Origin: Kribbella soli
GTDB lineage: Bacteria; Actinomycetota; Actinomycetes; Propionibacteriales; Kribbellaceae
Reading direction: 5' to 3'
Assembly: GCF_004331345.1 (NCBI RefSeq)
Contig: NZ_SJJZ01000001.1
Span: 744,001 to 808,000, forward strand
DNA: 64,000 bases
The notes beneath the pieces are model-generated. The model saw only the letters and a program-made list of their open reading frames with translations, searched no databases and was not told where the DNA came from. The translations under genes were made by a program, and so were the position numbers. This document shows, in pieces, positions 8,659 to 17,035 of this stretch; positions within the stretch are counted from its first letter, which is position 1; every line of letters starts with the position of its first letter.

Positions 8659-9276
8659 ATGAAAATCCCTTCCCTGCTTCGTGATCTGCTCCGTGCCGCC
8701 CGGTGGCACCGTCGGCTCCTCGCCGGCATCGCCGCCGCGGCCGCCCTGTACTTCGGACTTCTCGCCCTCTCCCCCGCGCCGCCACCGACGGTCGCGGTGC
8801 TGGCCGCCGCGCGCGACCTCACCGGCGGCGTCGCGCCGACACGCGACGACCTGCGGACCGTCGACCTGCCACCCGGCTCCGTGCCGGCCGGTGCGCTCAG
8901 ACCCGGCAGCGAACTGACCACGCGCGTGCTCAGCGGACCGGTCAGAGCCGGCGAACCACTCACCGACGCCAGATTCCTGGCACCACCCGCCGTGCCGCCC
9001 GGCTCACTCGCCTACCCGTTCCGCGTCGACGACGCCGACATCACCGCGCTCCTCCGGGTCGGCGACCGCATCAATCTGTACGCCGCCGACAGCACGACCG
9101 CAGGCGCCGCGAGCCAACTCGCCCGCGCCGTGCCCGTGGTCGCCCTGCCGACGCCTCGATCGACGACGTCCGGAGCACTGATCGTCGTCGCGACCACACC
9201 GGAAATCGCCACCCGACTGGCCCAGGCCAGTTCGAACTCACGCATCACCGTGGCACTGACGCGCGACACGAGCTGA
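8659..9276 (+). CDS. SAF-domain (CpaB/RcpC-like) membrane protein
   Basis: 205 residues. After a short basic N-terminus there is one membrane segment at about residues 19-39, then an SAF domain at about 48-105 (VAVLAAARDLTGG... DLRTVDLPPGSVPAGAL... VRAGEPL), followed by a CpaB/RcpC-like region containing LLRVGDRINLYAAD. CpaB proteins assemble Flp/Tad pili, but no other tad gene is present here, so a pilus role is only a family-based guess. Similar single SAF proteins are common in actinobacteria. It is followed by mscL. Confidence 0.8.
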   Translation: MKIPSLLRDLLRAARWHRRLLAGIAAAAALYFGLLALSPAPPPTVAVLAAARDLTGGVAPTRDDLRTVDLPPGSVPAGALRPGSELTTRVLSGPVRAGEPLTDARFLAPPAVPPGSLAYPFRVDDADITALLRVGDRINLYAADSTTAGAASQLARAVPVVALPTPRSTTSGALIVVATTPEIATRLAQASSNSRITVALTRDTS

Positions 9277-9392
9277 TCACTCTTCGGGATTGTGTCGGCA
9301 CGATGTGTCGCGTTCCGGCGCGGTCGCTCGCCCTGACGGGAGTGCAGCCCTACGTTGTCCGGGTACAACCACCCGCTTCGTGGAGGCACCAC

Positions 9393-9782
9393 ATGCTCAA
9401 GGGCTTCAAGGAATTCATCATGCGCGGCAACGTCGTCGACCTCGCGGTCGCCGTCGTCATCGGCGCAGCGTTCACCAAGATCATCGGTGCGGTCGTCGAC
9501 GGGCTGATCAATCCGCTGATCGCGGCGATCTTCGGCAAGGCGGACCTCACCGGCGTCGCGAACTTCACGATCAACGGCGCTCAGTTCTCGATCGGCCTGA
9601 TCCTGGACGCGGCATTGGGCTTCCTGTTCGTCGCCGCGGCCGTCTACTTCTTCATCGTGATGCCGCTGAACAAGCTGGCCGAGCGCCGCGCGCGTGGTCA
9701 GGAGCCCGAGCCGGACCCGCTGACCGCCGACCAGGAGCTGCTGACCGAGATCCGGGACCTGCTGCGCGCCCGCCAGTCGTAA
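9393..9782 (+). CDS. mscL: Large-conductance mechanosensitive channel MscL
   Basis: 129 residues, typical for MscL. The N-terminus MLKGFKEFIMRGNVVDLAVA matches the family's amphipathic S1 helix and gate-lining TM1; the second transmembrane segment is near residues 70-92, followed by a charged C-terminal helix. The homopentameric channel opens under membrane tension to release solutes during osmotic downshock. ATG 9393 follows a GGAGG at 9382-9386. The transcript ends at a long perfect hairpin shared with the convergent GNAT gene. Confidence 0.96.
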   Translation: MLKGFKEFIMRGNVVDLAVAVVIGAAFTKIIGAVVDGLINPLIAAIFGKADLTGVANFTINGAQFSIGLILDAALGFLFVAAAVYFFIVMPLNKLAERRARGQEPEPDPLTADQELLTEIRDLLRARQS

Positions 9783-9786
9783 CCGC

Positions 9787-9837
9787 AGCAGGTGGGCGCA
9801 CATCCTCAGCCCCTGAGCTCGCCGGCGCCCACCTGCT
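9787..9837. terminator. Bidirectional hairpin between convergent mscL and GNAT gene
   Basis: AGCAGGTGGGCGC at 9787-9799 pairs perfectly with GCGCCCACCTGCT at 9825-9837. The loop holds a second small dyad (CTCAG/CTGAG). The 13-bp GC stem starts 5 nt after the mscL stop and its right arm overlaps the last codons of the GNAT gene. Confidence 0.65.
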
Positions 9838-10318
9838 CACCGGCATAACGCATCCAGCGGTACGGGACCGGCTGGCCGTCGTTCCACTCCTCCATCAAGG
9901 CGGCGGGGACGTCGACGAAGCCACTGCCGTGATAGGCCCGGATCGCCGGAGCGTTCTCCGGACGGACCCTCACGAACACCTCCGAGTACCCGGCATCCAG
10001 CGCCGGCCCGAGCAGTGCCCGCACGAGTTCGCCACCGACCCCACGACCACGGACCTTCGGGTCCACGATGATCCGGGCGAGTTCGACCTCGTCCTCCTCG
10101 TCGTCGAGCCAGACCTCGCCGTACCCGACCGGCCGATCGCCGTCGAACAGCAGATAGGAGTGGATGTCCGAGTCGGCCGTCCGCCAGCTCGTCCGTAGTT
10201 CCTCCGGGAACGGGTAGGTCACCCGCCCGGACAGCAATGCCACTTCCTTCGCGTTCGCGGCCCACCCCGCGACCTGCACGCCGTACCCGTCGTCGAACCC
10301 CCGAAGCTCCACGCTCAT
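9806..10318 (-). CDS. GNAT-family N-acetyltransferase
   Basis: 170 residues from ATG 10318; longer frames upstream overlap the neighbouring gene. It contains the acetyl-CoA loop VDPKVRGRGVGGELVRAL near residue 86 and the C-terminal NAPAIRAYHGSGF motif, where the conserved Tyr acts as general acid in many GNATs. Substrate unknown. It lies 4 nt after the stop of the alpha/beta hydrolase gene on the same strand and is the third gene of a small operon that begins with the acidic protein at 11110. Confidence 0.88.
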   Translation of the reverse strand: MSVELRGFDDGYGVQVAGWAANAKEVALLSGRVTYPFPEELRTSWRTADSDIHSYLLFDGDRPVGYGEVWLDDEEDEVELARIIVDPKVRGRGVGGELVRALLGPALDAGYSEVFVRVRPENAPAIRAYHGSGFVDVPAALMEEWNDGQPVPYRWMRYAGEQVGAGELRG

Positions 10319-10322
10319 CCCC

Positions 10323-10973
10323 TCAGTTGACGAACTCCACGATCGTTCGCAGCAGCTGATCCAGGTACGGCGGGTCGTTCTTCGTACGGAAGGCAGGTGT
10401 CGGCGGTTCGGGACACCCGGCCAGCTCACGACTCCCCCGGATCGATCGCAGCAAGGCGTCGACCGTCTTCCGCTGATGCGACGGATTCTCCGGTACCGAC
10501 GGCAGGACCGCCACCCGAATTCGTGTCAGCGAAGCCACCTCCGCATCCGCTACGCCACGCAGGATGCCGCCCGCGAGCAGTTCGTCCGCGGCCGCCGGCG
10601 GGCACCCACGCTTCACCATTCCGGCGTGAGCGCGCTCGTTCGCGGCGGCGTCGTCGCCGGTTGCGGGCCACGCCAGGAGGAGGCGATCGACCAGCTCCGG
10701 AAACCTCAACGCCAGCCGCACCGCGACGGTACATCCATTGGAGGCTCCAACGATTCTTACCGGTCCGGAACGTTTCGCCAACTGTTCACCCAGCGCCGCG
10801 ACCTCGATGTCCCACGCGCTGGCTCGCTGCGGCCGGTCGGGCGCCAGCACCTCCATGTCCTCCGGCGCGAGCGCCGCGGACAGTCCGTCGGTGATGCCCG
10901 TCGTACCCCAGAACGCTTCGGCGTCCATGGCGTCCCAGAGGCCGCCGTGGACGAGGAACGCCGACGCGGTCAC
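10323..10973 (-). CDS. Alpha/beta-hydrolase fold protein
   Basis: 216 residues. The oxyanion region HGGLWD is at the N-terminus and the nucleophile elbow reads VGASNGC near residue 76, with Ser as nucleophile. The C-terminal third is poorly conserved and the acid/His pair is not obvious, so activity is uncertain. Start GTG 10973 overlaps the stop of the small acidic protein gene (GTGA), indicating coupled expression. It is 4 nt upstream of the GNAT gene. Confidence 0.75.
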   Translation of the reverse strand: MTASAFLVHGGLWDAMDAEAFWGTTGITDGLSAALAPEDMEVLAPDRPQRASAWDIEVAALGEQLAKRSGPVRIVGASNGCTVAVRLALRFPELVDRLLLAWPATGDDAAANERAHAGMVKRGCPPAAADELLAGGILRGVADAEVASLTRIRVAVLPSVPENPSHQRKTVDALLRSIRGSRELAGCPEPPTPAFRTKNDPPYLDQLLRTIVEFVN

Positions 10974-11110
10974 CCGTGGTGCGGGGGGACCTCGTTCAGG
11001 ATGCGCTCGTCGTCGTCGCTGCCGAAGTCGTTGTCACCCCAGGTCCGCGGGTCGTCGTCGCGGGTCTGCTCCGGCAACAGCGGCTCGTCGTCTTCGTACG
11101 GGCTCGTCAT
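10970..11110 (-). CDS. Small acidic protein of 46 residues
   Basis: An ATG at 11110 opens a 47-codon frame ending in TGA inside the hydrolase start (GTGA overlap). The protein is strongly acidic, beginning MTSPYEDDEPLLPEQTRDDD and ending NEVPPHHG, with a central WGDNDFGSDDDER. A GGAGGT lies 5 nt upstream of the ATG. The layout (LPEQT, a Trp-Gly pair, an Asp-rich stretch, a terminal PPHH) resembles small uncharacterised proteins I associate with actinobacteria, but this is from memory and no function is known. It heads a three-gene operon with the hydrolase and GNAT. Confidence 0.75.
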   Translation of the reverse strand: MTSPYEDDEPLLPEQTRDDDPRTWGDNDFGSDDDERILNEVPPHHG

Positions 11111-11293
11111 ACCTCCAGATTACCGACTCGGCGCGGCCCTCCGGGATCGGCGCCGGTACATCGGCACCCGCAACGGAGGTGCGGCCGACCAGTGCGCGCA
11201 CGTTACAGCTGTGCCACGGTTGGGGCTCGATCCCGCGGCGTGACCGGAAAGACGCGCCGCCGTGATGTTCCGGCACGCGCGGTGTGACCCCGT

Positions 11294-11310
11294 TCCACCA
11301 TCATGGTGGA
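11294..11310. repeat. 17-nt palindrome upstream of lipoprotein gene
   Basis: TCCACCATCATGGTGGA is a perfect palindrome around a central C. It ends 26 nt before the lipoprotein start codon, between promoter and ribosome binding site or over the promoter, so it may be an operator or a 5' leader hairpin. Confidence 0.45.
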
Positions 11311-11336
11311 CCTTGCCAACCCGGAAGGACCGAGTC

Positions 11337-11939
11337 GTGAGTGCACAACGGACACGGGGCCTGATCGGTGCGACGCTTGTCGTGGTTGTACTCGGAGTTG
11401 CCGCCGCCTGCGGCACCGAGGATGCCTCGTCCCCGCCCGCCGCCCAGCCCACCCAATCGTCGACCACCCCGTCGCCGAGCCCGTCAGCCAGCCCCAGTGG
11501 TACGCCGAGCACGGACTGCCCCGAGACCATCACGGCCGTCCGCACCGCCACCGACAAGGCGGTGTGGGGCCAGGGCGCGGCCACGTCGAAGTTCAACCCC
11601 GTCAGCGTGACGATCTGCCAGTACGACGCACAGGCGACCGGGCAGAACTACGCGACGATCACCACCAAGCGCATGGGCAAGCAGGCGACCGACCTGTTCG
11701 CCCTGGTCAACGCGGCGAAACCCGTCGCGAAGAAGCCGAGCATGTGCACCAAGGAGCTAGGCCCCACGTATGTGCTGCGGTTCACTGACAACGACCGCGG
11801 CGTCCTGTCGTTCACCGCTGAGTCCTTCGGCTGCCACCGTCTGGTGGCGACCTCGCTGGAAGGTCAGGGCAAGCCCGGCACGCTGCCGGCGCCGCGCCAG
11901 GTGACCGCCGAGCTGACGAAGTCGCTCGGCCTGCGCTGA
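11337..11939 (+). CDS. Putative secreted lipoprotein, DUF3558-like
   Basis: 200 residues from GTG 11337, which is preceded by GGAAGGA. The N-terminus is a lipoprotein signal with lipobox GVAAAC (Cys about residue 25), then a Ser/Thr/Pro-rich linker, then a globular domain of about 140 residues with four Cys (CPET, ICQY, MCTK, FGCH) that could form two disulfides. It is probably anchored to the outer face of the membrane. I do not recognise the domain with certainty; actinobacterial DUF3558 lipoproteins have similar layout. It is followed by another lipoprotein on the same strand. Confidence 0.75.
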   Translation: MSAQRTRGLIGATLVVVVLGVAAACGTEDASSPPAAQPTQSSTTPSPSPSASPSGTPSTDCPETITAVRTATDKAVWGQGAATSKFNPVSVTICQYDAQATGQNYATITTKRMGKQATDLFALVNAAKPVAKKPSMCTKELGPTYVLRFTDNDRGVLSFTAESFGCHRLVATSLEGQGKPGTLPAPRQVTAELTKSLGLR

Positions 11940-12080
11940 CCCTGCGCCGGACGCGCACCCCGAAGCCGTCCGAAGTGGGGTCTACCCGCGCCTGCCTTGC
12001 GGGTCCCTTTCGAGGTCGACCCGCGAGGCAGGTTGCGGCGGCCGCCGCGTGTGCCGCACCCTCGCACTGAGGGAGGGCGC

Positions 12081-13385
12081 ATGCGAACGATCCGGCTGCT
12101 CTGCGCGCTCGCTCTCGCCTGCACCGCCTGCTCGGCTCCGGCAGCGGAGAACAAACCCTGTACGCCGGGCTTCACCTGCACGACGCTGCACGTCCCACTC
12201 GAGCGGCAACGCTCGGACGGCCCGTCGCTCGACCTCGCTGTCATCGCCGCCGACAACGTCGCCGCGTCTCGCGGCGTCCTCCTGCTACTCACCGGCGGCC
12301 CGGGCCAGCCCGGCGTACCGCTCCTGCCCAACCTGCGTCGCAACGTGCACCCCGATGTGCTGCGCGAGTACCGACTCGTCATGTTCGACCAGCGCGGCAC
12401 AGGTCCTGACGGCATCAATTGCCCTTCTCTGCAAGAGACTGTGGGCGGTTCGGACTTCCTGACCCCACCGGCCACGGCTGTCGACGAGTGCGCCCAGCAC
12501 ATCGGGTCCGGCGCCGGGTACTACGGAACGCCTGACACCGTCGACGACATCGAGCAGCTGCGCCAGTTCCTCAAGGTCGACCGGCTCACGATCGACGGGA
12601 CGTCGTACGGCAGCTTCACTGCAGCGCAGTACGGGCTGAAGTACCCCGGCCACGTGCAGGCGCTCGTGCTGGACTCCGTCGTACCGCACCAGGGATTCGA
12701 CCCGATGGGCGTGGATCTGATGGCCGCGAGCGCTGGGGTGCTCGAGGCCGCCTGCCGCCAGGACCCCGCGTGCACGACGGATCCGGTTGCGGACGTGGCA
12801 TGGCTGGTGCAGCACGGCGTCAGCGGCACCGACCTGATGGAGTCGTTGGCAGTCGCGAGCCTGAACTCGGTCAACCCGTCCCTCAAGGGCATTCCAGCCA
12901 TCCTGCACTCCGCACGCAACGGCGACGACACCGGTCTGAAGGAGCTGTTCCAGCGGACCACCAGCAAGGGCCTTCCCTACGGCACGCTGTCCGCAGGCCT
13001 GCACATGGCCACGCTCTGCTCGGACCTCCGCTTTCCCTGGTCCGGCAAGCCCGACCGCAAGACCGCCCTCGACGACGCGGTACGGCGCCTGGACCCGAAG
13101 CAGGTGTACCCGTACGACGTGGCGACCGCACGCGACCAGCTGATGATCCAGGGCTGTCTGCGCTGGCCGGCCGACCGCGTGTCGACGTACCCGGCCGGAC
13201 AGGAACTGACGCCGCGCACGCTGATCCTGCACGGGACCAACGACCTGTTCTGCCCGCTCGACTGGGCCAGGTGGGAGAAGGCGCATGCACGGGACGCCGA
13301 GTTGGTCGTCGTACCGGGAAGCGGTCACAGCGTGCAGCGGGACCCGCGTGGGAAGGCGGCGGTGCGGGAGTTCCTGCTGGACTAG
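12081..13385 (+). CDS. Secreted alpha/beta hydrolase with TAP-like C-terminal domain (lipoprotein)
   Basis: 434 residues from ATG 12081, with GGGAGGG just upstream; frames starting earlier add unrelated residues. A signal peptide ends in a lipobox LACTAC near residue 15. The alpha/beta hydrolase domain has HGG-like TGGPGQPG, an RG motif in DQRGTG and nucleophile GTSYGS. The C-terminal part (LILHGTNDLFCPL and the catalytic His in VPGSGHSV) matches the TAP-like domain of tripeptidyl aminopeptidases such as SlpD/SlpE. It probably removes peptides from extracellular protein. No gene overlaps it. Confidence 0.9.
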   Translation: MRTIRLLCALALACTACSAPAAENKPCTPGFTCTTLHVPLERQRSDGPSLDLAVIAADNVAASRGVLLLLTGGPGQPGVPLLPNLRRNVHPDVLREYRLVMFDQRGTGPDGINCPSLQETVGGSDFLTPPATAVDECAQHIGSGAGYYGTPDTVDDIEQLRQFLKVDRLTIDGTSYGSFTAAQYGLKYPGHVQALVLDSVVPHQGFDPMGVDLMAASAGVLEAACRQDPACTTDPVADVAWLVQHGVSGTDLMESLAVASLNSVNPSLKGIPAILHSARNGDDTGLKELFQRTTSKGLPYGTLSAGLHMATLCSDLRFPWSGKPDRKTALDDAVRRLDPKQVYPYDVATARDQLMIQGCLRWPADRVSTYPAGQELTPRTLILHGTNDLFCPLDWARWEKAHARDAELVVVPGSGHSVQRDPRGKAAVREFLLD

Positions 13386-13477
13386 AGATCGAACTGTGCG
13401 CGAACGGTTGCAGCACGTGGGCGACTGGATGCGTCTAATAGGTGTGAGGAGTTGTACGCCCAGCCAGGGAGTGGCGA

Positions 13478-13990
13478 GTGGAGTTCGAGGAGTACGTGTC
13501 CGCCCGTGGACAGGAACTGGTGCGGCTCGGGTTCACGGTCTCCGGCGACTACCAGCGTGCGGAGGACCTGGCGCAGATCGCGCTGATGCAGGCGTTCCGC
13601 TCCTGGCGGAAGGTGCGCAACGCGGACGATCCGCATCACTACGTCCGGCGGATCCTGGTGAACGAGTACTTGTCCATGACGCGCCGGCGCTCCTTCACCG
13701 AAGCGCCGACGGCCGACCTCGACCCGCAGCGCACCGTGCCCGACCACGCAACGCACGTCGCCAACTCCGACGACCTGTGGCGCGCGCTGGCGACGCTGTC
13801 CGCCCGGGAACGGGTCGTTCTGGTCCTGCGCTACTACCAGGACCTGGACGACCAGACGATCGCCGACGTGCTCGGCATCAAACCGTCCTCCGTGCGCGCG
13901 ACCGCGAGCCGGGCGCTCGCATCGCTCCGGCGGCGGCCGGCCTATTCAGGGGCCGGCGAGTCCAACCATGTTGATGAGAGGTTGTCGTGA
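13478..13990 (+). CDS. ECF sigma factor, SigE family
   Basis: 170 residues. Region 2 covers about 12-75 (DYQRAEDLAQIALMQAFRSW is the characteristic core), and region 4 about 105-155 (LSARERVVLVLRYYQDLDDQ followed by an HTH, GIKPSSVRATASRAL). This is the compact two-domain SigE-like ECF type common in actinobacteria. It directs RNA polymerase to a small regulon. GTG 13478 follows GGGAGTGG. Its stop overlaps the next gene by 4 nt (GTGA), and that gene encodes a membrane protein that is the likely anti-sigma factor. Confidence 0.93.
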   Translation: MEFEEYVSARGQELVRLGFTVSGDYQRAEDLAQIALMQAFRSWRKVRNADDPHHYVRRILVNEYLSMTRRRSFTEAPTADLDPQRTVPDHATHVANSDDLWRALATLSARERVVLVLRYYQDLDDQTIADVLGIKPSSVRATASRALASLRRRPAYSGAGESNHVDERLS

Positions 13991-14592
13991 GCAACACCGA
14001 TCTCGAGGATGACCTGCGAGGGACCTTCGAACGCGCCGCGGCCTCGGTGCCGCAGGCCGTGGACCTGACCGAGCGCGCCACCACGGGCGCCCGTCGCGCG
14101 CAGCGGCGTACCTGGATCGTCTCCGGCGCTGCCGCCGTCGCGGTGGCCGCGATCGCCGTCGCCGGGTTCGGGCTGGCCGGCTCGCGGAACCAGCCGACAC
14201 AACCGCAGGTCGCATCCGGGCAGGCATCGGCCTCGGCCGTGCCGACACCGCAGGTGGTCTCGGCCCAGACCGTGGCCGGCACCTGGCGACCGGTGCAGAT
14301 GGTCGGCGCCAAGACGCTCCAGGCCGCGCGCCCGGACGACCCGGTGCTGGTGTTCAAGGCGGACGGGACGTGGACGGGCTCCGACGGCTGCAACGGGCTG
14401 CAGGGGACGTACAGCATCGGTCAGCGTGGTGCGTTCAGCGCGACTTCCGGTCCGCAACACCTGGTCGGTTGCGAGAACGTGCCGCACACCGGCGTACTGC
14501 ACGCCGCCAAGCGGATCGCGATCAGCGCCGACACGCTGCAGTTCTTCGGCGCCGACGGGCGTCAACTTGCGAGTTACGCTCGCGCACGGTAG
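13987..14592 (+). CDS. Single-pass membrane protein with extracellular META domain, putative anti-sigma factor
   Basis: 201 residues. A cytosolic segment (1-45) is followed by one transmembrane helix at about 45-66, a Gln/Ala/Ser linker, and a META/HslJ-like domain at about 95-200 with the hallmark GTWTGSDGCNGLQGTYS and a later Cys (LVGCENV). META domains occur in HslJ and secreted proteins. The overlap with the sigma gene and the membrane topology suggest it holds or releases the sigma factor. No zinc-binding HxxxCxxC motif is present, so it is not a classical ZAS anti-sigma factor. Confidence 0.8.
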   Translation: MSNTDLEDDLRGTFERAAASVPQAVDLTERATTGARRAQRRTWIVSGAAAVAVAAIAVAGFGLAGSRNQPTQPQVASGQASASAVPTPQVVSAQTVAGTWRPVQMVGAKTLQAARPDDPVLVFKADGTWTGSDGCNGLQGTYSIGQRGAFSATSGPQHLVGCENVPHTGVLHAAKRIAISADTLQFFGADGRQLASYARAR

Positions 14593-14685
14593 TCAAATCT
14601 GTTCGCGGACGGTGACCAGGTCTTGACGGAACGGAGTCCTTGAACGGACCATCTAGTGGTTTGGTCCACCAATCTGGGGAGCTTT

Positions 14686-15975
14686 GTGCGACTCTCTGTC
14701 ACCGTCCCGCTGGTCACACTCGGCTCCATCTCACTCTTCGCAGTCGCCCTCACCGCACCCTCCTCGGGCGCGGTGACGGGTGCCGCGGCGTGCTCCCACG
14801 CGCAACCGAGTGTGAGCTCGACCGAGGCGACACGGCTCGCGCAGCCGACGTCCGCGTCCGATGCGCGACCGCTCGGTGAGTCGCTCGGTGACGGCATCTC
14901 CGCCGCGGTCCGTTCCCTCGAACCGCTCGATGCGACCGGCCGCCCGACGTCCGGTCTGCCGTACGGGCTGAGCCAGGGCGTCATCGGCGTGGTCGGCTCG
15001 GCCACGACCGGCTACAAGGTGGTCGTGGACTCCGCGAAGCTGGACGCGAAGAAGTACGAGTCCGCGATGAGCCGCAACCTGCCCGCGGCCGGCAAGCCAC
15101 TGGTGAAGGTGGAACGCAGCTGTCGCTCGGCCCAGTCGATCGCCGACGCCTGGAACGCAGTCGGCGACCGCTCATGGTCCTCAGACGCGTCGCGTACGAC
15201 GTACGCCGCCGATCTCGACCCGGTGAGTGAGAACGTCGTCGTCGAGTACGACCAGGCGACGACCTCCCCCGCTTCGTTGGCCGGTCTCCGCGACCTGTCC
15301 GGCGTACAGCTCGTCGCCGGCTCACTCGCACGCACGTCCCGGCTGAGCGACACCCCGAAGGGCGGCCACTGGGGCGGTGCACGGATCACGTCCGCGCTCA
15401 AGAACTGCACCGCCGGTTTCTCCGTCGTACGGCGCTCCAACGGCCAGCGCGGATCGGTCACCGCAGGCCACTGCGGCGGCCCCGGCACGGTGTGGAAGTC
15501 GGGCACCAACTACTACGGCACCACGACGGTGCGCACGAACTACCCGGACTACGACCAGTCCCTGGTCACCGGCAGCGCGTACGGCGCCAAGATCTGGACC
15601 GACGGCCCCGGCGACACCGTCAACACGCGCACCGTCACCGGCGGCGGCGACCCCGGCGTCGGCACGGTGATCTGCCAGTCCGGCAGCTTCAGTACGTCGC
15701 TCTGCAGTCTCACGGTCCGCTCGACGTCGGCGAAGTACTGCGACACCGACGGCTGCACGACGTACGTCATCCGCGCCACCCGAGGCGGTCTGGTCGCGAT
15801 CGTCGGCGGCGACTCCGGCGGCCCGGTCTACTCCCGCCGCGGCACCAGCTCTGCCACCGTCCGCGGCATCGCCTTCGCCGGCGCCGGCTGCGCCGCCTCC
15901 CGCTGCACCACGCTCTACGCCGAACGCTACAACTCCATCACCGGCCACCTCGGCGTCACCGCCCTGACCGGCTGA
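14686..15975 (+). CDS. Secreted S1-family serine protease (streptogrisin-like)
   Basis: 429 residues from GTG 14686, which has GGGGAG eight bases upstream. A Sec signal peptide occupies about residues 1-35, then a propeptide to about 210 and a chymotrypsin-fold domain. The triad is visible: His in SVTAGHCGG, Asp in YPDYDQSLV, and Ser in VGGDSGGPVYS. Streptogrisin-type proteases are exported as zymogens and released by autoproteolysis. The propeptide resembles alpha-lytic protease prodomains. A TTGACG at 14623-14628 could be its -35. The stop is 37 nt before the tRNA-Arg gene. Confidence 0.92.
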   Translation: MRLSVTVPLVTLGSISLFAVALTAPSSGAVTGAAACSHAQPSVSSTEATRLAQPTSASDARPLGESLGDGISAAVRSLEPLDATGRPTSGLPYGLSQGVIGVVGSATTGYKVVVDSAKLDAKKYESAMSRNLPAAGKPLVKVERSCRSAQSIADAWNAVGDRSWSSDASRTTYAADLDPVSENVVVEYDQATTSPASLAGLRDLSGVQLVAGSLARTSRLSDTPKGGHWGGARITSALKNCTAGFSVVRRSNGQRGSVTAGHCGGPGTVWKSGTNYYGTTTVRTNYPDYDQSLVTGSAYGAKIWTDGPGDTVNTRTVTGGGDPGVGTVICQSGSFSTSLCSLTVRSTSAKYCDTDGCTTYVIRATRGGLVAIVGGDSGGPVYSRRGTSSATVRGIAFAGAGCAASRCTTLYAERYNSITGHLGVTALTG

Positions 15976-16011
15976 ACCACCCCTCACGTCCGCTAAGCTG
16001 TCCCCGCGTGC

Positions 16012-16084
16012 GCCCCCGTAGCTCAGGGGATAGAGCGTCGGTTTCCTAAACCGTGCGTCGCAGGTTCGAATCCTGCCGGGGGCA
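16012..16084 (+). tRNA. tRNA-Arg (CCT anticodon)
   Basis: 73-nt cloverleaf. The acceptor stem GCCCCCG (16012-16018) pairs with CGGGGGC (16077-16083), discriminator A16084, and CCA is not encoded. The D stem is GCTC/GAGC, the anticodon loop TTCCTAA gives CCT (reads AGG), and the T arm is GCAGG TTCGAAT CCTGC. The anticodon stem has a T-T mismatch at its outer pair. A TAAGCT -10 lies at 15994-15999. Its 3' half is duplicated at 21913-21950, marking it as an integration site. Confidence 0.96.
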
Positions 16085-16086
16085 CC
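16049..16086 (+). repeat. Left attachment repeat (attL-like), 3' part of tRNA-Arg
   Basis: 38 bp from the end of the anticodon loop through the 3' end of the tRNA plus CC. It is identical, base for base, to 21913-21950. This is the pattern left when an element integrates into a tRNA 3' end and restores it. Confidence 0.8.
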
Positions 16087-16154
16087 TGTCGCTTGCACCG
16101 CAGCACATGTCTGACGAACCAGGCCGGATGCCAAATGTCTGTCGGGCTGTCTGC

Positions 16155-16982
16155 TCAGTGGCTGTCGGGGGAGGAGATGCCGGTCATCGGCAGGGCACCG
16201 CCCTCAGCGGCCTCACGCTCCTCCTTGTCGGGGAGCCCGCGCACGGCTCCGATGATCGCCACGGCGATGGCGGCCCCGATCACCGGACCTGCGACATAGA
16301 CCCACCAGCCCGTGTAATCGTTGCCGACGATGTCGGGCCCGAGGGTGCGGGCCGGGTTCATGGACGCGCCGCTGATCGGGCTGGCGAACAAGCCGAGCAG
16401 CGCCACTGTCGAACCGACCGCTATAGCCGCGTTGTGGCCGATGCTGCGGGCCCCGGTCGCAGTGTTGAGGATGATGCTGACCAAGATCGCGGTCAGGACG
16501 GTTTCCATCACCAGCGACTTCCACTCCCCGCCGGGAGTGTTGATCGGGTAGTTCCCGCCCGTGCTGACGTCGCCGAACATCAACTCCAGGAACAGCGCGG
16601 CACAGATGGTCCCGGCGAACTGGACCACCCAGTACGGCACCACCCACTTGGAGGGAAACACTCCCCGGGCGAAGAACGCGAAAGTCACCGCGGGGTTGAT
16701 GTGCAGTCCCGACAGCGGGCCCCACGCGTAGATCATGGCCATCACCACCGCCCCAGGCGCGATCACCGCCGAGGTCCTGCTGATCGGGTCGTTGCCGACG
16801 TAATGATTGATCACACCCGATCCGGCCGCCACCGTCACCAGGACGAAGGTGCCCAGAAACTCGATGATCAACCGGATCCACAACGGCCGTTGCCGCAAGG
16901 TGTCTTCCTCGAACCGGACGAAGTACCGGCGCCCGAGTGACGCCCTGCGCTCAGCATCCGGATCGATGGCAGGCTCTACCAT
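16155..16982 (-). CDS. MIP-family aquaporin / glycerol facilitator
   Basis: 275 residues with six predicted membrane segments after a polar N-terminus of about 33 residues. Both pore NPA boxes are intact: GLHINPAVT (NPA at 96-98) and SGASMNPARTLG in the second half. It forms a tetrameric channel for water or small neutral solutes; the selectivity filter was not resolved here. ATG 16982 has AAGGGAAG upstream. It lies just inside the left repeat of the island, transcribed towards the tRNA and preceded by the DUF2252 pseudogene 53 nt upstream on the same strand. Confidence 0.93.
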   Translation of the reverse strand: MVEPAIDPDAERRASLGRRYFVRFEEDTLRQRPLWIRLIIEFLGTFVLVTVAAGSGVINHYVGNDPISRTSAVIAPGAVVMAMIYAWGPLSGLHINPAVTFAFFARGVFPSKWVVPYWVVQFAGTICAALFLELMFGDVSTGGNYPINTPGGEWKSLVMETVLTAILVSIILNTATGARSIGHNAAIAVGSTVALLGLFASPISGASMNPARTLGPDIVGNDYTGWWVYVAGPVIGAAIAVAIIGAVRGLPDKEEREAAEGGALPMTGISSPDSH

Positions 16983-17035
16983 GGCGCGCTTCCCTTTCCT
17001 TCTCGGCCGTCCGGGCTGGACCGCCAGGTTCGGTT

